Source: Gammaproteobacteria bacterium (GTDB lineage Bacteria > Pseudomonadota > Gammaproteobacteria > Competibacterales > Competibacteraceae). From it: DNA of 26,185 bases. A program made the position numbers and the translations under genes. A model generated the notes under the pieces. It saw only the letters and a list, made by a program, of their open reading frames with translations. It searched no databases and had not been told where the DNA came from. This document shows, piece after piece, positions 13,922 to 21,767 of the stretch (within the stretch, counting starts at the first letter, position 1; each line of letters starts with the position of its first letter). The DNA lies in NCBI GenBank assembly GCA_020047885.1, contig JAIFNF010000261.1, positions 1 through 26,185 on the forward strand. The letters run 5' to 3'.

Positions 13922-15748
13922 GTGATCCATAAAAGTCTGCTGGCTATTGGATTCTTCATCCCCTGGCTGAGTCTGGCGTGTGGGGTTTCAGGCGATCCCG
14001 TTATCCGCGAAAAACCGGTCATCAACACGGCTAATCAACAGTCGCCGGTGGGCATCAATCTTGCTGGACTGAGCTACTGGAGTACGGAATGGCCGTTGAT
14101 TGATCTGATGAAAAGCTCAAGTCAATGGCTGACCCAGTGTGACGCTAAAAACTCACCCCATTGCGCCGATTCAACCTGGGATACTCTCGAACAGAAGCAG
14201 TTGGATCTGGATGAAAATGGCTGGGTTCGTTCGTTGCCACCGGCTAACTCCACCGCCCGTTACCGCACTGTTGCGACCCTGATGCTGTCCGGCAATGGCG
14301 GCGCTCATCCTGCCGGTCAGTACACCGTGCTGTATGACGGCGAAGGAACGCTCAATTACCAGTTCGAGGCGGTCAAAAATGCGCAGCTTTCCCAACCTGG
14401 CCGGGATGTACTGGACGTTAAAGCGGGTTCCGCCGGCATCCTGCTGATCATCAAGGCCACCGATCCCCAGCGTACTGGCAACTACCTGCGCAATATCCGC
14501 GTCATTTATCCCGGCGGTATTTGCAAAGGCAGTCCCTGGATCTACGCCGAAACCCCTGCGGCCTGCCCGACGCCCGGCAGTGCTTATATCCCCTTCACCG
14601 ACCTGACGGAATCACAACGCTTTCATCCCTTGTTCCTCAGCGATCTGCGCCGATACCGGGTTATTCGCTTCATGGAACCGTTCCTGACCAACACCAGCAC
14701 GCTCGTTGAATGGGCGGACCGGCCCCGTTTGGAAAACGCCCGCTGGACGAATGAAACCGGCATCCCAGTCGAAATGGCGCTTGAATTGGCGAGGCAACTG
14801 AACGCTGATCCCTGGATGAATATTCCAGTGCGCGCCAGCGACGATTACGTCCGGCAGTTGGCACAGTTAGCCCATCGTCAATTGCTTCCGACCCAGCGCA
14901 TTTATGTCGAATACGGCAATGAAATCTGGAATACCGCATTCAGCGCCAGCCACTGGGTTGAGGCGCAAGCCGTCCAGCGCTGGCCGGATCAGCCGGGCGG
15001 TCCCTCAGCGTATACCCGCCGGATCAATGAGCATGGCCGGCGTTCTGCGGAAGTCTGCGCCTTGTGGAAGCAGGAATGGGGTAAAGCCGCCCAGCGCGTT
15101 CAGTGCGTGATGGGGGGCATGGCCGGCAATTCCTGGGTCAGTGAACAGGCGCTGACCTGTCCGCTCTGGGCCGCGCAAAATGGGGGACATTCCTGTGCCG
15201 AAGCGATGGACGCCCTGGCGATTGCCCCCTACTCCGGCTATCACCTCGGTTTATCAAACTTTCTGGATCAGGTCGTCGCCTGGACGCAACTGGCCGAAGG
15301 GGGTTTAACGATGCTGTTTCGGGAACTGGCGTCGGGCGATGTACTGAGTGGGAAAAATAACCTAGCATTGCCAGGGGTCTATGCGCAAATCGCCCGGCAT
15401 CGAACGCTGGCTGACCGCTTTGGACTGGATCTGGTCGCTTATGAAGCCGGTCAGCACCTGGTCGGCGTCGGCGCCCTGATGAACGACGCCCGCCTCGAAA
15501 CCCTGTTTATTGCTGCGAACCGCGATCCGCGTATGGGCGAATTGTATTTGGATTATCTGGCGGGCTGGCGTCAGCATGGCGGCCAACTGCTGATGCATTT
15601 CAACAGCGTGGGTCGTTATACTCAATACGGCAGTTGGGGTTCCAAGGAATACCAAACCCAGTTGAATGCCCCCAAGTATGAAGCGCTGATGCAGTTCATT
15701 GAAACGAATCCCTGCTGGTGGGACGGGTGCAGTGCATCGGCTCGCTGA
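13922..15748 (+). CDS. Secreted glycoside-hydrolase-like protein (clan A type barrel)
   Basis: 608-residue exported protein. An N-terminal signal segment ends LSLACGVSG (cut before about residue 24; the Cys context is a poor lipobox). About 200 residues of beta-rich sequence follow, then a barrel-like region. Two glutamates sit in clan A-like settings: E334 in VEYGNEIWN (acid/base) and E508 in VAYEAGQHL (nucleophile), 174 residues apart, as expected for a (beta/alpha)8 retaining enzyme. It may trim or remodel the polymer made by the neighbouring cluster. There are several cysteines in the middle and at the end (CWWDGC), consistent with periplasmic or external folding. The start is GTG 13922 with AGAGGA seven bases upstream. 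Family number and substrate cannot be given from sequence alone. Confidence 0.72.
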   Translation: MIHKSLLAIGFFIPWLSLACGVSGDPVIREKPVINTANQQSPVGINLAGLSYWSTEWPLIDLMKSSSQWLTQCDAKNSPHCADSTWDTLEQKQLDLDENGWVRSLPPANSTARYRTVATLMLSGNGGAHPAGQYTVLYDGEGTLNYQFEAVKNAQLSQPGRDVLDVKAGSAGILLIIKATDPQRTGNYLRNIRVIYPGGICKGSPWIYAETPAACPTPGSAYIPFTDLTESQRFHPLFLSDLRRYRVIRFMEPFLTNTSTLVEWADRPRLENARWTNETGIPVEMALELARQLNADPWMNIPVRASDDYVRQLAQLAHRQLLPTQRIYVEYGNEIWNTAFSASHWVEAQAVQRWPDQPGGPSAYTRRINEHGRRSAEVCALWKQEWGKAAQRVQCVMGGMAGNSWVSEQALTCPLWAAQNGGHSCAEAMDALAIAPYSGYHLGLSNFLDQVVAWTQLAEGGLTMLFRELASGDVLSGKNNLALPGVYAQIARHRTLADRFGLDLVAYEAGQHLVGVGALMNDARLETLFIAANRDPRMGELYLDYLAGWRQHGGQLLMHFNSVGRYTQYGSWGSKEYQTQLNAPKYEALMQFIETNPCWWDGCSASAR

Positions 15749-15801
15749 AAAGCCATCGCCCCCCCGCAAGGTCGCGGTCAACCGACCAGGATGAAACGTC
15801 T

Positions 15802-16329
15802 ATGTTCGATAACCTTCGTGAAGACTGGCGGACCTACGAACGCGACCTCGCCCGACAAGGATTGTGGGTCATGGCGGTTTACCGTTTTGGCCGCTGGCGC
15901 TATGGCATCCACAATCGCTGGCTGCGTCTGCCCTTCTCGCTGCTCTACCGGATTCTCAAACTGCTGTCCCAGATCCTGACCGGCATCGATTTGCCCTGCG
16001 AGGTCACGGTGGGACGACGGTTCCGGATCGAGCATTTCGGCGACATCATCATCAGCGGCGATGCCGTATTCGGCGATGATGTGGTGATTCGTAACGGCGT
16101 CACCATCGGCCTCAAACACACCCACGAACGCGGCGCGCCGGTCATTGGCCACCGGGTAGATATCGGAGCAGGTGCCAAGGTGCTGGGCGCGATCCACATC
16201 GGCGATGACGTGGTCATTGGCGCTAATGCGGTCGTTCTGCACGATGTGCCGCCGAACTCATTAGCAGTCGGCGTACCTGCGCAAATCCGTCCCCGGCAGT
16301 CGTCGCCTTCTACTGAACAGCGCCCGTGA
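15802..16329 (+). CDS. Serine-acetyltransferase-like hexapeptide acyltransferase
   Basis: 175-residue protein with the CysE/EpsC layout. A helical N-terminus, FDNLREDWRTYERDLARQG, is followed by the left-handed beta helix: FGDIIISGDAVFGDDVVIRNG, VTIGLKHTHERGAPVIGHRV, and DIGAGAKVLGAIHIGDDVVIGANAVV, ending SLAVGVPAQI. CysE-like enzymes acetylate serine, but within polysaccharide clusters short versions like this usually act on sugars or related acceptors, so cysteine biosynthesis is not assumed. ATG 15802 has AGGA (15788-15791) ten bases upstream; longer readings start inside the preceding gene. Position at the end of the sigma-54 operon, 53 bp after the glycoside-hydrolase-like gene, links it to matrix modification. 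It is convergent with the signalling block. Confidence 0.85.
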   Translation: MFDNLREDWRTYERDLARQGLWVMAVYRFGRWRYGIHNRWLRLPFSLLYRILKLLSQILTGIDLPCEVTVGRRFRIEHFGDIIISGDAVFGDDVVIRNGVTIGLKHTHERGAPVIGHRVDIGAGAKVLGAIHIGDDVVIGANAVVLHDVPPNSLAVGVPAQIRPRQSSPSTEQRP

Positions 16330-16341
16330 CGGCGTATCCGC

Positions 16342-17490
16342 TTAGAGCCAGCGTGTTGCCGGTATCGGGTGGAATGACGCCAAAAAGTGCGTTATTTCTG
16401 CAACAGGCAGCGGTCGGCTGATCAGATAGCCCTGAATCACATCGCAGTGCAGTGACTGCAGATAGCGCGCCTGCTCCTCGGTTTCAACGCCCTCGGCGAC
16501 GACCTCCAACCCAAGGCTGTGACCCAAAGCGATAATCGCCTTGACGATGGACGCATTGCTCCGGTTGGTCGTCATGTCGCGCACGAACGACAAGTCAATC
16601 TTCAGCTCGTGCGCCGCGATCTGCGGCAAGTAGGACATCGAAGAATACCCGGTGCCGAAATCATCAATGGATAGACGCACGCCAAGCGCCTTGATTTCCG
16701 CCAGGATTTTGAATGATTGCTCCCGATTGGCGATGACAAAGCTCTCGGTAATTTCCAGCACCAACCGGTCGGGGGGAATGTGGGTGGTTCGCAACGCCTC
16801 TTGGACCGATTCGATCAGGTTGCCCCGACTCAGTTGGACGGCAGAGACGTTAACCGCCATTTGAGGTGCTGCCAGCCCGGCCTCCAGCCACGCCTTGACC
16901 TGGCGGCAGGCCGTATGCAGCACCCAGTCACCCAGTGGTGCCACCAGCCCGCTTTCCTCGGCCAGTGGAATGAACTCAGCAGGGGAAACCATGCCTCGCA
17001 CCGGATGTTGCCAGCGCACCAGCGCTTCGAGGCCGACGATCTGGCCGCTGATCAGACCCACCTGCGGTTGATAGTGCAGGCGCAACTCCTCCCGTTCCAG
17101 GGCGCGCCGCAAGTCGGCCTCCAGCGTCAGGCGATGTTTGGCGCGATGGGTCATCTCCGGAGAGAAGAAACACAGCATACCCCGCCCCTGCGCCTTGGCC
17201 TGGTGAAGCGCGGCATCCGCATTTTTGAACAAGGTTTCGGCATCGCCCCCATCGGTCGGATACAGCGCAATGCCCATGCTGGCCCCGATATAGATCGGCT
17301 GGTCGTCAAGGGTGAAGGGTTCATTCAAGGCCTCTAGCAACCGCTGGGCGATCAGATCGATACCCGGTTGGCCTGGTTCGGGTTCGACGATGATATTGAA
17401 TTCATCACCGCCAATGCGCGCCATAGCCTCCACATTGGGGAAAACCGCCTGCAGTCGGTTGCCGACATCGATCAGTAAGCGGTCGCCCAT
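16342..17490 (-). CDS. GGDEF-EAL fragment of the disrupted c-di-GMP protein
   Basis: 382 codons from the first ATG in this frame; the homologous reading continues upstream without a start to about 17596 ([19 protein letters not shown]). The signature RIGGDEF is intact. The phosphodiesterase half has [50 protein letters not shown] and [10 protein letters not shown], which cover the metal- and substrate-binding residues known for active EAL domains. No convincing ribosome site was found for ATG 17490. It is therefore best treated as the 3' part of the broken gene, although an internally initiated EAL protein cannot be excluded. Confidence 0.7.
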   Translation of the reverse strand: MGDRLLIDVGNRLQAVFPNVEAMARIGGDEFNIIVEPEPGQPGIDLIAQRLLEALNEPFTLDDQPIYIGASMGIALYPTDGGDAETLFKNADAALHQAKAQGRGMLCFFSPEMTHRAKHRLTLEADLRRALEREELRLHYQPQVGLISGQIVGLEALVRWQHPVRGMVSPAEFIPLAEESGLVAPLGDWVLHTACRQVKAWLEAGLAAPQMAVNVSAVQLSRGNLIESVQEALRTTHIPPDRLVLEITESFVIANREQSFKILAEIKALGVRLSIDDFGTGYSSMSYLPQIAAHELKIDLSFVRDMTTNRSNASIVKAIIALGHSLGLEVVAEGVETEEQARYLQSLHCDVIQGYLISRPLPVAEITHFLASFHPIPATRWL

Positions 17491-17584
17491 GCCATGGCCA
17501 AGGCTGTCGTTAATGGTTTTGAAATGATCCAGGTCGAGGAGCAGCAGACCGAGTGGTTTCTGCTCCGATTGCTGGAGCGCAAGG

Positions 17585-18421
17585 TTAAGTAACTCGCCAA
17601 ACTAAGGTGCGATTGGGTAAGCCGGTCAGTGGATCGCGGTGAGCCAGGAAATCCAGTTTTTGCTGGGTGCGCCGGTGGTCAGTGATGTCACGATTCGAGC
17701 CGCGCTGACCCAGGAACTGCCCGGCTTCATCAAAAACCGGTTTACAGACCTGCTCAATCCAGCGCTCATTGCCGTCTTTCGCCCGGATGCGGAAGATCAG
17801 GGGTTCACTATCCGCCGTGTCGGCATCCAGGCCGTGCAGCCGCCAGGCCCCCCGATCATCCGGATGGATGATTTTTTCCATCAGGTCGGGATCGGTCAAG
17901 AAGTCATCCGGCGTGTAGCCCGACACATCCTGACAGGCCGGCGACACGTACAAATAGCAACTGGCGTCCGGTGCCAACCAGTATTCCCAGTTGGGCGAAT
18001 AGTCAGCGAGGACGCGGTATTGCTGTTCACTCTTTTTCAACAGCGCCGTGCGTTGCGCCACCAGTTCTTCGAGAAACCGTTGCAGGCGCACCAGTTCCAG
18101 ATGGGTGCGCACGCGAACGCGCACCTCGTCGATGTCGAACGGCTTGGTGATGTAATCGGCAGCGCCGACATTGAAGCCTCTGATTTTTTCCTGCGTGGCA
18201 TCGACTAGGGTCACAAAAATGACCGGGATTTGGTCGCCGCCCGACATCATTTTGATCCGCCGACAGACTTCATAGCCATCCATCTCTGGCATCAGGATAT
18301 CGAGCAGCACCAGATCCGGTGGCGTTGCCTCGATCAGTCTCAGCGCCTTGGCTCCGCTATTCGCCACTACAATCCGATACTCATCCTTGAGCACTTCCAG
18401 CAGGCCATGAATATTTTCCGG
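17585..18421 (-). pseudogene. Receiver 2-PAS fragment of the disrupted protein
   Basis: This is the middle fragment, between the insertion and the frameshift. It begins at [16 protein letters not shown], lacking the first beta strand and acidic pair of the receiver. It carries the acceptor aspartate in [17 protein letters not shown] and the lysine in [13 protein letters not shown] coiled linker ([25 protein letters not shown]) leads to a PAS domain ([20 protein letters not shown], then [10 protein letters not shown]). The fragment ends at [17 protein letters not shown], the start of a GGDEF domain, followed by VT and a stop. Upstream, the same frame is open through the inserted repeat and out of frame into receiver 1, but that stretch is not homologous to anything and has no good start. 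Confidence 0.7.
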
Positions 18422-18513
18422 GTAAGCGTTCAGACCCCGCCCCCCAACCCCCTCCCCATAAATGGAGAGGGGGAGCGCCAACTCGCTGATTCGCAAGACT
18501 CCCTCCCCCCTAC
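18422..18513. mobile_element. 92 bp non-coding insertion with 8 bp target duplication
   Basis: The sequence TTTTCCGG occurs at 18414-18421 and again at 18514-18521, directly flanking 92 bp that interrupt the second receiver. Excising the insertion plus one repeat rejoins the codons for DDLPE and NIHGLL without error. The insert begins GTAAGCG and ends CCCCCCTAC. It contains a hairpin, CCCCCTCCCCAT against ATGGAGAGGGGG (about 18448-18473), beside a C-rich tract. It is too small to encode a transposase, so it must have been moved by another element or enzyme. Only one copy is present in the window. Confidence 0.8.
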
Positions 18514-18989
18514 TTTTCCGGCAGGTCGTCGACCACCAGCAGCGTCGGTTGCCGGTGAGCGTCCAAGCGCTGGGCAAGATGGAACCGCACCGGGTTGGTG
18601 CGACAGCATTGCAATTCCAGTTGCGTCCGGATGCGCAACCGCAACAGGTCGGGATTGACCGGCTGGGTGAGGTAGTCGGCGACGCCGAGTTCAATACCGC
18701 ACGGATCGTCGGCTTCGGCCAGCGCCGTGACGAAAATCACCGGAATATCGGCAGTTGCCGGCTCAACTTTCAGTTCAGCGAGCACCGTGTAACCGTCCAT
18801 CTCCGGCATCTGGACATCGCGCAGGATCAGGTCGGGATGGGGCTGGCGCCGGGCGAGTTCGAGCGCCTTGGGTCCACAGGTGGCGGCGGTGATCGTATAG
18901 TCGCCACGCAGGAGATTCATCAGGCCACGCAGATTCTCCTGTACATCATCGACGATGAGAATACGGAGACGGGGATGGGTCACAGGCAT
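18510..18989 (-). CDS. Receiver 1 fragment (truncated response regulator)
   Basis: 159 residues from ATG 18989 to a stop created at the edge of the insertion. It contains one full receiver domain: [19 protein letters not shown] with the acidic pair, and acceptor aspartate in [15 protein letters not shown]. The nearly invariant lysine is glutamine here (DYLTQPVNP), so its phosphorylation switch may be altered. After a linker it reads [12 protein letters not shown], where DDLPE is the start of receiver 2 and the last residue comes from the insertion junction. It could still be translated as a stand-alone receiver, since its own start is intact, 11 bp after the HPt stop. Confidence 0.72.
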   Translation of the reverse strand: MPVTHPRLRILIVDDVQENLRGLMNLLRGDYTITAATCGPKALELARRQPHPDLILRDVQMPEMDGYTVLAELKVEPATADIPVIFVTALAEADDPCGIELGVADYLTQPVNPDLLRLRIRTQLELQCCRTNPVRFHLAQRLDAHRQPTLLVVDDLPEK

Positions 18990-19000
18990 GAGGGCTTCTC

Positions 19001-19783
19001 TCAGTCAGTGGACTTGAGGCGTTCCTGCAAGGTGTTCAGGTGGTGCAACGCTTGGTCGACGTCGAATTCATCGACCTGAGCCGCGAGGGTAGCAATCTCC
19101 TCGGCGAGAGCCGCATCGCGGACGCCGGTGCGCAGTTCCAGCAGCAGGGGTTCGGCAGCCCCCAAATCATACTCCAGCGCTTGCGCCAGTTGCACCAATC
19201 GTTTATGCAACTGTTGGGAGTCGAGTGACGCGGCGATGGGGAGGGGCTTTGCTTCCGGCAAGGCGGCCAGGCCATCGATCTCCTGCATAACGCCCTGTAA
19301 CCGGGCACGCAGATCATCCAGGGCGGCAACGTCCGGCAGATTCCCCAGTTTAAGTTGGGCGTCGATCACGGCCACTTGGGTAAACAGCGCCGTCGCACCG
19401 AGATTGCCGGTTAGACCCTTTAGCGCGTGACAATAGGCTCGGGCGGATGCAGCGCCCTGGGTTGCGGCCAGTCGCTGCAGTTCGTCAACCGCGCCGGCGT
19501 AACGGTCGCGGAAGCGGCGCAACTGTTTGCGATAGGCCACCGTGTTGCCGCCCATGCGGCGAACACCGTCGCGGGCGTCAAGGCCGGTTAGCGCGAGCAG
19601 ATCAGCCGGCAGATCGACTTCAGGCGCTGCCGGAGCAGCAGCGGGGGCGTTGCTGCCGGTTTGCATCGCAGGGTCAAGCACCGCCTGAACCATCGGATCA
19701 ACCGCGTGTAAGCGGGGATCGAGATATTTTGCAATCCGCCAGGCAGTTTGGGCAATGCGCCGTTTCAGCAGGGTCATTTTCAT
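19001..19783 (-). CDS. HPt (histidine phosphotransfer) domain protein
   Basis: 260-residue protein. The HPt domain at about 58-165 has the phosphorylatable H119 in [14 protein letters not shown], preceded by [16 protein letters not shown] sequence ([20 protein letters not shown]) that is usual for HPt domains at the end of hybrid kinases. The C-terminal ~90 residues form a second helical bundle resembling an HPt but without a candidate histidine. The N-terminus (about 1-40) is basic and helical, followed by an Ala/Pro linker. HPt proteins shuttle phosphate between receivers, so it fits with the receiver genes on both sides. It may be the separated tail of a lost hybrid kinase (inference). ATG 19783 lacks a strong ribosome site; ATG two codons later is possible. 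Confidence 0.82.
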   Translation of the reverse strand: MKMTLLKRRIAQTAWRIAKYLDPRLHAVDPMVQAVLDPAMQTGSNAPAAAPAAPEVDLPADLLALTGLDARDGVRRMGGNTVAYRKQLRRFRDRYAGAVDELQRLAATQGAASARAYCHALKGLTGNLGATALFTQVAVIDAQLKLGNLPDVAALDDLRARLQGVMQEIDGLAALPEAKPLPIAASLDSQQLHKRLVQLAQALEYDLGAAEPLLLELRTGVRDAALAEEIATLAAQVDEFDVDQALHHLNTLQERLKSTD

Positions 19784-19923
19784 CGGGACGTCCAGATTGA
19801 CTTACGCTTCAGGGCATGGGTAGCTTCGCGCTTCGACAGCATGATGTGATGGAGTGACTGCCAGTGGGGAAAGAGATTTCTTCATGTCACACATTCCCAA
19901 TAGATTTTTAATTTTTGCTCGCC

Positions 19924-19943
19924 CTTGGCGTCCTGGCGGTTCA
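19924..19943. repeat. Dispersed 20-mer repeat, copy b
   Basis: CTTGGCGTCCTGGCGGTTCA is the partner of 9015-9034 (17 of 20). It lies in the 196 bp gap between the receiver and the HPt genes. Apart from this repeat and a T-rich run (TTTTTAATTTTTG, 19905-19917), nothing recognisable was seen in that gap. Confidence 0.5.
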
Positions 19944-19979
19944 TCGGTTTTTCCAAATTGAACCTGATAAGCATCGGTG

Positions 19980-20417
19980 TCAGCGCTCCTCAAGCTTCGC
20001 CAGGCGATCACGCGCCTGTTTGAGCTGGAGATGGGTTCGCACCCGGGTCAGGGTGATGGCGGGACGGATCGGTTTAGCGATGTAGTCTGCCGCGCCCAGC
20101 GCCAGGCCACGCTCCTCGTCTTCCACGCTATCCAGTGCGGTAATGAAAATGACCGGGATGTATTGCGTCGTCGGGTTCGCCCTTAGCCGCTGCAAAACCT
20201 CGTAGCCATCCATCTCCGGCATCATCACGTCGAGCAAAATCAGGTCGGGATGCGGCTGTAAACTGGCCGCCCGCAAGGCGCGTTCACCGGAGTTGGCAGC
20301 ACGCACCCGGTATAAAAGTCGCAGCAATTCGCCCAGCACGGTCAGATTTTGTGGGGTGTCGTCGACGATCAGAATGGTCGGCGCAGGATTGATGGAGGGG
20401 GGCGCCAAATCGGCCAT
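19980..20417 (-). CDS. Stand-alone receiver-domain response regulator
   Basis: 145-residue single receiver. The acidic pair is in [11 protein letters not shown] (residues 14-24), the acceptor is D63 in [17 protein letters not shown], the switch threonine is in VIFITAL, and the lysine is in DYIAKPIRP. It ends soon after the last helix ([21 protein letters not shown]), the point where related proteins continue into an output or kinase domain, so it is either a CheY-like shuttle or the remnant of a longer protein. The start is ATG 20417, with AGGA eight bases upstream; an upstream extension of the frame has unrelated hydrophobic sequence and is rejected. It is divergent from the srf-type operon and upstream of the HPt gene, with which it may form a phosphorelay. 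Confidence 0.88.
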   Translation of the reverse strand: MADLAPPSINPAPTILIVDDTPQNLTVLGELLRLLYRVRAANSGERALRAASLQPHPDLILLDVMMPEMDGYEVLQRLRANPTTQYIPVIFITALDSVEDEERGLALGAADYIAKPIRPAITLTRVRTHLQLKQARDRLAKLEER

Positions 20418-20442
20418 GCGGGTATCCTTGGATAACTTCTTC

Positions 20443-20471
20443 AAAATAATTTTGATGGTAATCAATAACAA
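20443..20471 (-). promoter_or_regulatory. Candidate sigma-70 promoter for the stand-alone receiver
   Basis: Read on the minus strand: TTGTTA (20471-20466), a 17 bp spacer, then TATTTT (20448-20443). Each box matches its consensus at four of six positions. The predicted start is about 10 bases before the AGGA ribosome site. No comparably good promoter was found for the divergent operon. Confidence 0.4.
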
Positions 20472-20615
20472 TAGCACAGCACCTATCCTGACGATAGCAT
20501 AGCGCCCGCTGGTCAGCGAATCCATCAAATCGACAGGTTATACGCAGACGTTCTTTCGCCCGGTAAATCCTGCTAATCTGTCAGGAAAACCCGGCTCGGA
20601 AAGCCTGGAGGATCT

Positions 20616-21719
20616 ATGCCCGTTCGCAATGTTCTTGTCGTTGATGATTCCAAGTCTGCACGTTTGATGCTGCGTAAAATGTTATTGGGGTTTGGCCTGA
20701 CGGTGGATACCGCTGAATCCGCCGAGGAGGCGCTGAGTCATTTGCATGTCCAGCAACCGGATGCGATTTTTATGGATCACACCATGCCGGGTATGGATGG
20801 AATCGCGGCGCTGCGGCAGATCAAAAAAGATCCGTCGACGGCGGCCATCCCGGTCGCCATGTACACGTCCAGAGATGAGTCGGCCTATCGCGAGGAAGCT
20901 CGCCAGGCGGGCGCTATCGATGTACTGATTAAACCGGCGGTTCCCGATATTCTGGGTGTGGTGCTGGAACGGATGCATCAAGCGTTCGATGCCGCGCCAA
21001 CGCCAGCCAGCATTTCCGAGCCGACCGTAGTTCCAGCAGTTGCTGAGACCGTCAGCAAAGCTTGGATTGAGAAGTTTGTTATCGACAAGACGGAGTCGGT
21101 GTTTTACAACGCCATCGAATCGCAAGTACTGCCACTGATTAATGATGTTGTCGCTAAATTACGTCATGACATCAAAACCTGCCCGGCAGACGCCTGTCGC
21201 GAGATGGCTCAGCAGGTGTGTGAAGAGCGGTTAGCGGAGTGGTGTCCTTCGGAACGCGATACGGTGTTAACCGATGATACCTTGCAAACGCAGTGGTCTG
21301 CATTGCTGGAGGAACGCTTGACTGCCTTCCAGCGTGAGGCGCAGGAAGGTTTGCCGGGCGTGGTGCAGGACATCGCGGCGCAGATCTGCCAGAGCCAGTT
21401 GCACGAGTTGTCCGAGCGATTGGTGCGGCAACTGAGTACACGGTTCGCTGAAGCCGTGCGGAAGGCCGCTGCCGCTGCCCGTGATGCTGCGGTAGCGGCC
21501 GCTCGCGAAGCCGCGGTCAGCGCTGCTCAGGAGGCGATGGCGCAACAACAGGTTGCCAGTCGAGCCGCGGCTGAGGAAGAACGCGCAGTCATGACAGACT
21601 CGCCGGCCTGGTGGCTCGATGCCGAGCGGGCGATGATGCGTCGGGTTTATATCGCAGCGGTCGTGGCGGCGGCAGCCGGCATGAGCGCTGCGGTGCTGGT
21701 CTACAGCGGGTTACGGTGA
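20616..21719 (+). CDS. Receiver protein with coiled-coil region and C-terminal membrane anchor
   Basis: 367-residue protein of unusual layout. A canonical receiver fills residues 1 to about 125: acidic pair D10/D11 in VLVVDDSKSARLML, acceptor D54 in IFMDHTMPGMDG, and the lysine in LIKPAVPD. A Pro-rich hinge is followed by about 200 residues of helix, the last part strongly Ala/Arg/Glu-rich (AAAARDAAVAAAREAAVSAA). A single membrane helix, VYIAAVVAAAAGMSAAVLVY, is at about 344-363, four residues from the end. No DNA-binding or enzymatic output domain is visible. It would thus be a tail-anchored membrane protein with a cytoplasmic receiver. It is the first gene of an operon with a coiled-coil membrane protein and srfB. 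GGAGG (20607-20611) precedes ATG 20616. Confidence 0.85.
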   Translation: MPVRNVLVVDDSKSARLMLRKMLLGFGLTVDTAESAEEALSHLHVQQPDAIFMDHTMPGMDGIAALRQIKKDPSTAAIPVAMYTSRDESAYREEARQAGAIDVLIKPAVPDILGVVLERMHQAFDAAPTPASISEPTVVPAVAETVSKAWIEKFVIDKTESVFYNAIESQVLPLINDVVAKLRHDIKTCPADACREMAQQVCEERLAEWCPSERDTVLTDDTLQTQWSALLEERLTAFQREAQEGLPGVVQDIAAQICQSQLHELSERLVRQLSTRFAEAVRKAAAAARDAAVAAAREAAVSAAQEAMAQQQVASRAAAEEERAVMTDSPAWWLDAERAMMRRVYIAAVVAAAAGMSAAVLVYSGLR

Positions 21720-21767
21720 TTCTCACCGAAACCGGATAAGCATTCATTATAACAAGTGGGTCTTCAT

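Larger units (their letters stand above)
16342..18989 (-). pseudogene. REC-REC-PAS-GGDEF-EAL signalling protein, doubly disrupted
   Basis: Read as one gene this would encode about 849 residues: two tandem receivers, a PAS domain, a diguanylate cyclase domain and a c-di-GMP phosphodiesterase domain. It is broken twice. Lesion 1 is a 92 bp insertion (18422-18513) with an 8 bp duplication of TTTTCCGG, which falls inside the VDDLPENIHG start of receiver 2 and brings in a stop. Removing 100 bp restores the reading exactly. Lesion 2 is a net +1 shift near 17595, where LPNRTLVW runs into a stop while the next frame continues [12 protein letters not shown]. The catalytic motifs of GGDEF and EAL are otherwise intact, so the damage looks recent. 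It is downstream of the HPt gene by 11 bp. If lesion 2 is a sequencing error, the EAL half could still be part of a shorter protein. Confidence 0.82.

Noticed and set aside
13922..13981. Lipoprotein signal in the glycoside-hydrolase-like protein
   Set aside because: The residues before Cys are SLA, which fits the lipobox poorly; an ordinary signal peptide is equally likely.
10912..15748. PEP-CTERM/exosortase sorting of the secreted proteins
   Set aside because: None of the three C-termini has a PEP motif, membrane helix and basic tail, and no exosortase gene is in the window.
17585..17605. Programmed frameshift at the GGDEF entry
   Set aside because: No slippery heptamer or downstream stem is evident, and the gene carries a second disabling lesion.
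19802..20011. 69-codon minus-strand frame between the receiver and HPt genes
   Set aside because: It runs through a dispersed repeat and overlaps the receiver gene; no family and no ribosome site.
20550..20580. Sigma-70 promoter for the srfB operon (TTCTTT, 17 bp, TAATCT)
   Set aside because: Each box matches only three of six consensus positions, too weak to list.
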